This document shows, piece by piece, positions 56,366 through 64,000 of a DNA stretch of 64,000 nucleotides. The stretch spans positions 1,189,501 to 1,253,500 of the forward strand of contig NC_022657.1 of NCBI RefSeq assembly GCF_000494755.1, given 5' to 3'. Under the pieces are notes generated by a model that did no database searches, had not been told where the DNA came from, and saw nothing but the letters and a program-made list of their open reading frames with translations. Position 1 is the stretch's first letter; each line of letters opens with the position of its first letter. The DNA is from Amorphoplanes friuliensis DSM 7358. Its GTDB lineage: Bacteria > Actinomycetota > Actinomycetes > Mycobacteriales > Micromonosporaceae. Made by a program: the position numbers and the translations under genes.

Positions 56366-56623
56366 ATGGAAGCGCAGGTTGAAGGGGTGGACCTGCTCGG
56401 GGACGCGCCCGAGTGGCAGGAACGGGCACTGTGCTCGCAGACCGATCCAGAGGCATTCTTCCCGGAGAAGGGCGGTTCGACCCGCGAGGCGAAGCGCATC
56501 TGCGGCCGCTGCGACGTGAAGTCCGAATGCCTGGAATACGCGCTGGGCCACGACGAGCGTTTCGGAATCTGGGGCGGGCTCAGCGAGCGCGAACGCCGCA
56601 AGCTCAAGCGTCGGGTCGCCTGA
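56366..56623 (+). CDS. whiB: WhiB-family iron-sulfur transcription regulator
   Basis: An 85-residue Wbl protein. Four cluster cysteines are visible: ALCSQTDPEAFFPEKGG, then ICGRCDVKSEC. The G(I/V)WGG turn (FGIWGG) precedes the basic C-terminal tail ERRKLKRRVA that contacts DNA. The sequence matches the WhiB/WhiB2 (WhmD) group, required for sporulation septation or cell division in relatives. AAAAGGAGG precedes the ATG. Placed among F420 genes and the zincin and DUF3499 genes, as around whiB2 in mycobacteria (from memory). Confidence 0.93.
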   Translation: MEAQVEGVDLLGDAPEWQERALCSQTDPEAFFPEKGGSTREAKRICGRCDVKSECLEYALGHDERFGIWGGLSERERRKLKRRVA

Positions 56624-56655
56624 CGCACGAACTTCCCAGACGCCGGGGGGCCGTC

Positions 56656-57183
56656 TCAGGAAAGTTCGTCAGGATCCACGCCGAGCAGGTTGGCGACCTG
56701 CTCGATGATCACATCGTGTACGAGGTCGGCGAGGTCCTCACGGTCCATCGCCCGGAACTCCAGCGGCCGCCGGTACAGCACGATCCGCGGCGGCAACTCC
56801 TGGCGTCCGGGACGACCCGGCAACAGCCGGGCCAGGGGCACCTCGCCGTCCTCGAGCACATCGGAGTCGTAGACGTTCAGCTCCGGGGGCACGTCCTCCA
56901 CGGCGAACTCGACACCCGCCAGCTCCTTGGCGTACCGCCGCTCGAGACTCTCGACCGTGTCCAGGACAAGGTCGTCGAAGATCTCCGCCTTGGTGCGGGC
57001 GAGCGGCACGGTCGCCGGCACCAGACGACCGCGAAGCCCGCGACCATGCCGGTCGCGGCGAGCGGGCCGCCCGGGCCCGCCGGCACGAGCGGACCGGCCG
57101 GGGTCCGCACCGGGACGCACGGGATCGGCGCCGGGACGGCCGGGATCCGCGCCGGAACGACGACGGTCGGGGCTGGTAGTCAC
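56656..57183 (-). CDS. Zincin-like metallopeptidase family protein
   Basis: The first 55 residues are a low-complexity GADPGRP/VRP repeat-like region. The conserved domain (about 70-175) has VEFAVEDVPPEL, ELPPRIVLYRRPLEFRA and DLADLVHDVIIEQVANLLG. The place of the HExxH zinc motif is occupied by HDVIIEQ, so catalysis is uncertain. A related gene next to whiB2 is annotated as metallopeptidase family in other actinobacteria (from memory). The GTG at 57183 has TAGGCT seven bases upstream, a leaderless pattern; the N-terminus is uncertain. Confidence 0.7.
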   Translation of the reverse strand: MTTSPDRRRSGADPGRPGADPVRPGADPGRSARAGGPGRPARRDRHGRGLRGRLVPATVPLARTKAEIFDDLVLDTVESLERRYAKELAGVEFAVEDVPPELNVYDSDVLEDGEVPLARLLPGRPGRQELPPRIVLYRRPLEFRAMDREDLADLVHDVIIEQVANLLGVDPDELS

Positions 57184-57359
57184 GCCGGTCAGCCTAGCCC
57201 GCGCAGGCCGTCGTCCGTGGTCAGGCTGTGTCGGCCGCGTTTCGTCCCCGGGAATTCGTCCCATTGGGACGGCGTGTCGGTGCGCCATGTCAAAATCGTG
57301 ATGCATCGTGGGTCGGCGTGTCGCCGCTGCGCGCCGCCGCGGAGAGATAACGTGCCGCC

Positions 57360-57725
57360 GTGAGGTCACCACGGCGTTGCTCCCGGAACGGCTGTCCCCG
57401 ACAGGCGGTCGCCACGCTGACCTACGTCTACAGCGACTCGACCGCGGTGGTCGGCCCGCTGGCGGCCTTCGCCGAACCCCACACGTACGACCTGTGCGAA
57501 CCCCACGCCCGCAGCCTCACCGCACCCCGCGGCTGGGAACTGGTCCGCCACGACGGTGACTTCGCCCCACCCCCGCCGACCACGGACGACCTCGTCGCCC
57601 TGGCCGACGCGGTGCGGGAGGCGGCCCGTCCGGCGCCACCGCCCCGCCCGGAGGAGCACGACAACCTCCCAGGCCACCAGACCGGCCGCCGCGGCCACCT
57701 CCGCGTCATCCCGCCTTCTCACTGA
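57360..57725 (+). CDS. DUF3499 protein
   Basis: A 121-residue actinobacterial protein. RRCSRNGC at the start and DLCEPHARSL in the middle supply three Cys and a His, probably a zinc ribbon. YVYSDSTAVVGPL is the conserved core; the tail is Pro-rich. Function unknown. TAACGT six bases before the GTG indicates leaderless expression. Confidence 0.85.
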   Translation: MRSPRRCSRNGCPRQAVATLTYVYSDSTAVVGPLAAFAEPHTYDLCEPHARSLTAPRGWELVRHDGDFAPPPPTTDDLVALADAVREAARPAPPPRPEEHDNLPGHQTGRRGHLRVIPPSH

Positions 57726-57730
57726 GCCCT

Positions 57731-57820
57731 GGTACGCCTGGCCGCCGCATGCCTGACCGTCAGGTACGCCTGCCGCTGCGTGCCTGACTCAAGTACGCCT
57801 GGCGGCCGCGTGCTTGACGC
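57731..57820. repeat. Three imperfect 29-32 bp tandem units
   Basis: Units at 57731, 57763 and 57792 each begin GGTACGCCTG or AGTACGCCTG and end near GCCTGAC or GCTTGAC. They immediately follow the DUF3499 stop and open the 884-bp gene-free stretch up to 58610. Confidence 0.6.
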
Positions 57821-57968
57821 CGCGTCTCCAGCCGACGACGTCCTGCGCGCCCGTGTGAAGCCAGCCGCGCTGCGCGGACGTCCGGGGCGGGCGATGTCCG
57901 ACTTTTCCGGCGTTGGCAGTCTTCGAACCGGCCGGCAGCGTGCGCGCCAGCCAGTTGCGCGGCTCAGG

Positions 57969-58566
57969 CCCAACATCAAGGAAGTTGGGCTGCACCGGCC
58001 GAGCTGAGCGCGGGCGGTGCAGAGGCCGACATCAGGAAAGCTGGGTTTTCACCGGTCTGGCTGTGTCGGCGGGGACTGCGCAGTGTGGGCCCGACATCGC
58101 GGAGGTTGGGCTTTCACCGGTCTGGCTGTGAGTCGGCGAGGGCTGCGACGCAGGCCCAACATCAAGGAAGTTGCGGGGTCTGCTGTCCGAGCTGTGTGTC
58201 AGCGAGGGTTGGGGGCGGTGCAGGGGCCGACATCGGGGAAGTTGAGCTTTTGCCGGCCAGCTGATGTGGGCGGTGGCTGCGCGCTGTGCCCGACATCAAG
58301 GAGTTGGGCTTGCGCCGGCCTAGCTTTGCGGCAGCGGCGTGCTGCAGGGCCCGACATCAAGGAAGTTGGGCTTGCGCTGGCCTAGCTTTGCGGCAGCGGC
58401 GCGGTGCAGGGCCCGACATCAAGGAAGTTGGGCTAGCGCCGTCCGGCTGTGTGCCGGTGGACGCGCGGTGAGGGCCCGACATCAGGGAAGTTGGGGCTGC
58501 ACCGGCCGAGCTGTCTGTCAGCAGCGGCAGTTGCGGGTTGCAGGGGCCAACATCAAGGAAGTTGGG
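57969..58566. repeat. Array of about ten palindromic cores, irregular period
   Basis: Cores begin at 57969, 58025, 58090, 58155, 58226, 58289, 58350, 58412, 58475 and 58546, spaced 56-71 bp. The consensus is CCCRACATC, three bases, GAAGTTGGG, with scattered mutations. On this strand it is the reverse complement of the core at 49341-49697. Spacers share themes (CACCGGCC, GCGGCAGCGG, GTGCAGGG) but are more diverged than in the first array. It lies between the convergent DUF3499 and deacetylase genes. Confidence 0.85.
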
Positions 58567-58609
58567 CCTGCACCGGTCCAGCCCTGCGTCGACGAGAGCT
58601 GCGCGCAGG

Positions 58610-59470
58610 TCACCGAGGCAAGGCGACGAGCTTGTAGCGGCCCTTCAACCACGGCAGGAGCTCTTCGTACGCCTCGATCGTGTCCGGCTGCGCATAGTCA
58701 TGGCTGAGCACGATCGCCCCCTTGCCAACGTGCTTTTTGACCGAGTGGATGATCTTGGCTTTGTGGGCGCCGTCCGTTTCGGTGGCTGGGTGCTCCCAGT
58801 CGCGGGGGTCGACCTGCCAGTAGATCGATTTCATGCCGAGTTCGGACGCGACCGTGACGAAGCGGTCGGTGAAGTTGCCGCCGGGCGCCCGCATGTATTT
58901 GATCGGGGCGTCGGGGACGGCCGCGTGGATGGCGTCGTTGGTGCGCTGCAGGTCCGCCTTGATCGTGGCCGGCTTCTTCTTGCCGAGTGTCAGGCTGTGC
59001 CGCCACGTGTGGTTGCAGAGGGTGTGCCCCTCGTCGACGATTCGCTTGATCAGGTCGGGGAACGCCTGCGCGTTCTCGCCCACCACGCAGAACGTCGCCT
59101 TGACGTGGTTCTTCTTGAGCAGGTCGAGCATCCGCGGGGTCTGGGCGGGGTCGGGGCCGTCGTCGAAGGTCAGCGCGACACCGGTGTCACCGGTTTTCAT
59201 CAGGCTTTCGGACGGCCCGGTGTGCGCCTTGTGCTTCACCTTGGTGGGGGTGGTGGTGGCGGTCGGCTTTGCGCGTACCGGAGTGGTCTTGAGAGGAACG
59301 CCCACCGGGGTGCGCTTGGGTTTCGCAGAGGGAGAGGAAACGGAGGGCGCGGGTTCGCTCGGCGGCGCGGCACCGATCCACACAGGGCCGTTCTCGTCGG
59401 CAACGGCCGTGCCGCAGCCGGCCAGGACGGCCAGGGCAAATCCGAGGAACAGAACCTTGGGGGTACGCAT
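58610..59470 (-). CDS. Polysaccharide deacetylase (NodB domain) lipoprotein
   Basis: A 286-residue protein. The signal peptide ends in LAGCG (lipobox Cys), and a Pro/Thr/Lys linker of about 70 residues leads to a NodB domain: TFDDGPDPAQTP, the metal motif HTWRH, RAPGGNFT, DPRDW and the catalytic IVLSHD. Removes N-acetyl groups from peptidoglycan or another surface glycan outside the membrane. The ATG at 59470 has GGAG upstream. Its 3' end faces the palindromic array. Confidence 0.9.
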   Translation of the reverse strand: MRTPKVLFLGFALAVLAGCGTAVADENGPVWIGAAPPSEPAPSVSSPSAKPKRTPVGVPLKTTPVRAKPTATTTPTKVKHKAHTGPSESLMKTGDTGVALTFDDGPDPAQTPRMLDLLKKNHVKATFCVVGENAQAFPDLIKRIVDEGHTLCNHTWRHSLTLGKKKPATIKADLQRTNDAIHAAVPDAPIKYMRAPGGNFTDRFVTVASELGMKSIYWQVDPRDWEHPATETDGAHKAKIIHSVKKHVGKGAIVLSHDYAQPDTIEAYEELLPWLKGRYKLVALPR

Positions 59471-59581
59471 CACAGACAACTCCGTCCGGTGACCACAAAC
59501 GGGGACGGGAGAAATATGGTCCCGCGTCCGCCCGGAAACCTCGATCACCCGGAGGCGTGGCACTGATGGGGGAGAACAGAA

Positions 59582-59613
59582 GACGGCGGTTACCCGAAAG
59601 GGCAACCGCCGTC
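59582..59613 (-). terminator. Terminator with GAAA loop
   Basis: GACGGCGGTT and AACCGCCGTC form a 10-bp stem, with an inner CCC/GGG stem capped by GAAA. It lies 17 bases past the stop of the DUF3455 gene. Confidence 0.75.
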
Positions 59614-59630
59614 CTGTGACGAGGGTGGGA

Positions 59631-60188
59631 CTACGCCCAGAAGACGTAGACAGCGCCGTAGCGGACGGCTTTGGTGGCGCCGTCGGTGCAGGCGCCGGCC
59701 GGTGCTAGGCCGCCGGTGGTGGAGAGGCGCTGGATGTAGGTTGCCTTGGCGAGCAGGCCGTCGGCGGGTCCGCTGTGGCTGGTGACCTCGAGCAGCAGCT
59801 CCGGGATCGCGCCGGTGCGCGGCAGCTCGTCCTTCTTCTTGGCGGTGACCAGCGAACCGTCGCGGGTGGACTGCCAGCTCGGTCCCTTGAAGTGGTGGAT
59901 GCGGCCGCCGGGGCCTGCGAGCTGGGCCTCGGGCACCGAGGAGCCGGTGAAGACGCCGCCGGTGCAGGTGTAGGTCTGGGTACCGGTGGTGACGCGGAAG
60001 GAGCCGATGCGCTTGGCGCCGGCCGGCGGGTCGATGGGCGACGGCGACGCGCTCGGGTGCGGTCGCGGGCCCGGTCCACCGGCGAGTTCGGCGGCGGAGG
60101 CCTGGTAGGTGACGGCGCCGACACCGGCGACGACGGTCGCTGCGGCAGCCAGGGTCAGTGCCCGGAGGCGTGTACGCGTACGGGGCAT
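59631..60188 (-). CDS. Secreted DUF3455-type protein
   Basis: A 185-residue protein. Sec signal peptide (RTRLRALTLAAAATVVAGVGAV, cut near ASA-AE), then a Pro/Ser linker. The folded part has IGSFRVTTGTQTYTCTGGVF, HHFKGPSWQSTRDGS, LLLEVTSHSGPADGLLA and AGACTDG; two Cys could form a disulfide. Matches the DUF3455 family; function unknown. GAGGAG precedes the ATG. Confidence 0.82.
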   Translation of the reverse strand: MPRTRTRLRALTLAAAATVVAGVGAVTYQASAAELAGGPGPRPHPSASPSPIDPPAGAKRIGSFRVTTGTQTYTCTGGVFTGSSVPEAQLAGPGGRIHHFKGPSWQSTRDGSLVTAKKKDELPRTGAIPELLLEVTSHSGPADGLLAKATYIQRLSTTGGLAPAGACTDGATKAVRYGAVYVFWA

Positions 60189-60298
60189 GGCGGTACTCCT
60201 CAGTTAGGTCTGCCCACCGGTACGCAGCGCACGACGGCACGGATGACCGTTTGCCCGCAAAGACACCCGTCACTGCCCGGATGGGCGACCCCGCACGG

Positions 60299-61735
<1,437 letters not shown>

Positions 61736-61827
61736 GCCCGCAGCCTATGCCGGGATGGTCTTTTCCCTGAACAGATGGTTGTCGTTGGACGTGATGCGGG
61801 TCACGATGGTGGGGACTGGAGGTGCGC

Positions 61828-63132
61828 ATGTCCAATCCGTGGCTCGCCCTCACCCTCGGCGCCGACCCCACCGAACGCATCAGCCAGGTGGGCCGCGCGC
61901 ACGAGCGCTTCGTGACCGGCGAGCAGGCGGTGACGCAGGTGCGGTCCGTGGTGGCCGATTCCTGGCGCCGGTCCGCGGGAGCACTGGTCAATCCGGACAG
62001 CACCGCGCCGATCGAGCTGAGCGACGGGGACCTGGAGGCGTACCGCGCGGCGCACCCCCTGGCCCGGGTGCTGCCGATCTTCCGGGATCTGCTCGGCGGG
62101 CTGGCCGACGACGGCGACCACATGATGGCGGTCTGCGACGCGCACGGCCGCCTGCTCTGGGTCGAGGGCACCGCCTCCGTGCTGCGCGGCGCCGAGTCGA
62201 TGAACTTCGTGCCCGGCGCCCGCTGGGACGAGGCGCACGCCGGCACCAACGCCCCCGGTACGGCCCTGGCCGTCGACCACCCGCTGCAGATCTTCGCCAC
62301 CGAGCACTTCAGCCGGGGTGTGCAGCGCTGGACGTGCGCGGCCGCGCCGATCCACGACCCGGCGACCGGGCGGCTGCTCGGCGCCATCGACGTCACCGGT
62401 GGCGACCACCTCGCCAACCCGCACAGCCTCGCGCTGGTCCGGGCGACCGCACTCGCGGCCGAGGCCTATCTCAGCGCTCACCAGCCCGCGCCCGAGAAGC
62501 ACGCCGCCACCGTCTCGGTGTCGGGTCGTGAGGACGCCGTGCTGTCGGTCGGCGGGCGGCGCCTCCGTCTCGGGCGGCGGCATTCGGAGCTCCTCGTCCT
62601 GCTCCTGGTGCACCCGGAAGGGCGTACCGGGGATCAGCTCGCCTTTGATCTGTATGCCGACGACCTGAACCCGGTGACCGTGCGCGCCGAGCTCTCGCGC
62701 CTGCGGCGGATCCTCGGGCCGGAGCTGCTGGACTCGCGGCCCTACCGGCTGCGCGCCGAGCTCGGCGCCGACTTCCTCACCGTGACCCGCCTGCTCGAGT
62801 GCGGGCTGGTCGCGGAGGCGCTCGCCGCCTACGACGGGCCGCTGCTGCCGTCCTCGGACGCGCCGGGCATCGTCCGCCTGCGCCGGCTGATCGACTCGCG
62901 GCTGCGCGCGGCCGTCCTCACCGGCGGCGACCCCCGGCTGATCCAGACCTGGGTCGGCGCACCCTGGGGCGCCGACGACCTCGAGATGTGGGAGGCCTAC
63001 GCAACAGCCCTCCCACCAGGCTCCCCAGCCCGCCCCCACGCCCTGAACCGTGTCGTCGAGCTGGCCGGGGAGTACGGATTGCGCCCGTCGGTGTCGGGGA
63101 CGCCGAAAATGACCAGGCGTCTTTTGCCGTAG
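61828..63132 (+). CDS. GAF-domain transcriptional regulator
   Basis: A 434-residue protein. The N-terminal region (HERFVTGEQAVTQVRSVVADSWRRS) and GAF domain (about 90-225, MMAVCDAHGRLLWVEG, GARWDEAHAGTNAPGTALAVD) match the sensor part of AcoR-type regulators. The sigma54 AAA+ domain is missing. Instead there is a C-terminal winged helix (SVGGRRLRLGRRHSELLVLLL, TVRAELSRLRRILG). Probably controls the downstream acetaldehyde-type dehydrogenase gene and perhaps the divergent one. The ATG at 61828 has GGAGG upstream. The stop codon sits at the loop edge of a long inverted repeat. Confidence 0.85.
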   Translation: MSNPWLALTLGADPTERISQVGRAHERFVTGEQAVTQVRSVVADSWRRSAGALVNPDSTAPIELSDGDLEAYRAAHPLARVLPIFRDLLGGLADDGDHMMAVCDAHGRLLWVEGTASVLRGAESMNFVPGARWDEAHAGTNAPGTALAVDHPLQIFATEHFSRGVQRWTCAAAPIHDPATGRLLGAIDVTGGDHLANPHSLALVRATALAAEAYLSAHQPAPEKHAATVSVSGREDAVLSVGGRRLRLGRRHSELLVLLLVHPEGRTGDQLAFDLYADDLNPVTVRAELSRLRRILGPELLDSRPYRLRAELGADFLTVTRLLECGLVAEALAAYDGPLLPSSDAPGIVRLRRLIDSRLRAAVLTGGDPRLIQTWVGAPWGADDLEMWEAYATALPPGSPARPHALNRVVELAGEYGLRPSVSGTPKMTRRLLP

Positions 63133-63175
63133 TCATTTTCGGTGGCCCCGACACCGACCTCCCGGGGCGCAATCC
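63076..63175. terminator. Long imperfect inverted repeat across the regulator stop codon
   Basis: The left arm 63076-63113 (within the coding end) pairs with the right arm 63132-63175; the loop is 18 bases. Pairing blocks are GGATTGCGCCC, then GTCGGTGTCGGGG and CCGAAAATGAC, with a 6-base bulge and two mismatches. The stop TAG is at 63130-63132. Most likely a strong terminator isolating the following aldehyde dehydrogenase gene; a mobile palindromic element is an alternative. Confidence 0.65.
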
Positions 63176-63274
63176 CGCGGAGCCGGAGGCGAGGCCATCA
63201 ACTCTGCAACGTCTGTGCAACGTCCTCGTAACTAACGTCGCCCGTACCCGAACCCAGGTACGGAGGACACCAGC

Positions 63275-64000
63275 ATGGCCATCTACTCTCCGCCCGGAAC
63301 TGACGGCGCGGTCGTCAACTACGAGTCCCGGTACGACCACTGGATCGGTGGCGAGTACGTACCGCCTGCCAAGGGTCAGTATTTCGAGAACCCCTCGCCG
63401 GTGAACGGCCAGAACTTCTGTGAGATCGCCCGCGGCACCGCGGACGACGTCGAGCGGGCGCTGGACGCCGCGCACGGCGCCGCCGACGCCTGGGGGCGTA
63501 CCTCGGTGGCCGAGCGGGCCAACATCCTCAACCGGATCGCCGACCGGATGGAGCAGAACCTCGAGAAGCTCGCCGTCGCCGAGACCTGGGAGAACGGCAA
63601 GCCCGTCCGCGAGACGATGGCCGCCGACATCCCGCTGGCGATCGACCACTTCCGGTACTTCGCCGGTGCGCTGCGGGCCCAGGAGGGCACCCTCGGCGAG
63701 ATCGACGACGACACCGTGGCGTACCACTTCCACGAGCCGCTCGGCGTCGTCGCTCAGATCATCCCGTGGAACTTCCCGATCCTGATGGCGGTCTGGAAGC
63801 TCGCCCCCGCGCTGGCCGCCGGCAACGCCGTGGTGCTCAAGCCCGCCGAGCAGACCCCCGCCTCGATCCACTACTGGATGTCGCTGATCGCGGACCTGCT
63901 GCCGCCGGGTGTCGTCAACATCGTGAACGGCTTCGGCGTCGAGGCCGGCAAGCCGCTGGCCAGCTCGAACCGCGTCGCCAAGGTCGCCTTCACCGGTGAG
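63275..64000 (+). CDS. Aldehyde dehydrogenase, acetaldehyde type (5' part)
   Basis: Runs off the right edge after 242 codons. The opening [21 protein letters not shown] and [22 protein letters not shown] with LKPAEQTP are typical of the ExaC/AldB class of acetaldehyde dehydrogenases. The catalytic Cys is beyond the window. ACGGAGG precedes the ATG. Located downstream of a GAF regulator of AcoR type, which in other bacteria activates such genes. Confidence 0.9.
   Translation, partial: MAIYSPPGTDGAVVNYESRYDHWIGGEYVPPAKGQYFENPSPVNGQNFCEIARGTADDVERALDAAHGAADAWGRTSVAERANILNRIADRMEQNLEKLAVAETWENGKPVRETMAADIPLAIDHFRYFAGALRAQEGTLGEIDDDTVAYHFHEPLGVVAQIIPWNFPILMAVWKLAPALAAGNAVVLKPAEQTPASIHYWMSLIADLLPPGVVNIVNGFGVEAGKPLASSNRVAKVAFTGE

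Noticed and set aside
57969..58566. CRISPR array or clustered tRNA-like elements
   Set aside because: Repeat cores are short and mutated, spacers are related to each other, no cas genes, and no tRNA cloverleaf can be drawn.

Overview
The window is high-GC actinobacterial DNA. Mycothiol S-conjugate amidase (mca), a WhiB-type regulator, F420 biosynthesis genes (cofD, cofE, fused fbiC), DUF3499 and DUF4307 proteins, GTG/TTG starts and many leaderless-type promoters all point to an actinomycete. A Micromonosporaceae member such as Actinoplanes is my best guess, not proven. No rRNA, tRNA, insertion sequence, integrase or CRISPR array was seen. The last gene runs off the right edge.

Layout. 0.4-2.5 kb: a small helical protein behind two AT-rich palindromes, a membrane diguanylate cyclase and a tiny membrane peptide. 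2.6-6.8 kb: a polyphosphate pair (CYTH-CHAD protein and PPK2), a leader-peptide-like ORF with a three-way-junction RNA element, RNase Z and an acetyltransferase. 7-11.2 kb: an HtrA-like protease and small proteins, then a scarred patch holding a frameshifted lipoprotein gene, a vestige of an msrA 3' end and an AbiEii-type nucleotidyltransferase pair next to intact msrA. 11.2-20.7 kb: HIT, metB, amidase, ilvA, greA, DUF4307, mca and a small membrane protein, then a c-di-GMP GGDEF-EAL protein. The metB/greA/DUF4307/mca order matches my recollection of the mycobacterial chromosome. 20.8-24.5 kb: a DUF255 thioredoxin-fold protein and purK-purE. 24.5-25.6 kb: a non-coding 52-bp minisatellite. 25.6-33.6 kb: a 1,696-residue membrane protein, UDP-glucose dehydrogenase and an acyl-CoA dehydrogenase. 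33.6-41.5 kb: lipoprotein plus Ser/Thr kinase, MarR-monooxygenase, XRE-metallohydrolase and a HEAT-repeat protein. 41.5-49 kb: a Thr-rich membrane protein, thioesterase, acetoacetyl-CoA synthetase, a TIGR03089 protein, a glycosyltransferase and mannose-1-P guanylyltransferase. 49-59.5 kb: Nudix, cofE, cofD, a second Thr-tailed membrane protein, fbiC, whiB, a zincin-like protein, DUF3499 and polysaccharide deacetylase. This block carries two arrays of one palindromic repeat in opposite orientations. 59.6-64 kb: a DUF3455 protein, two aldehyde dehydrogenases and a GAF regulator.

How the genes work together. F420 synthesis is split into a minus-strand cofD-cofE-Nudix operon and a separate fbiC. 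Polyphosphate handling pairs PPK2 with a polyP-binding CHAD protein. Two c-di-GMP enzymes and a WhiB protein suggest developmental control. A transmembrane kinase and a lipoprotein appear to share a Cys-containing extracytoplasmic domain, and two paralogous membrane proteins carry Thr-Gln tails that could be kinase/FHA targets (inference). The most unusual non-genic features are the palindromic arrays, all in convergent gaps, the three-way-junction RNA, the msrA scar around the AbiEii pair, and the overlapping divergent -10 boxes between the HIT gene and metB.
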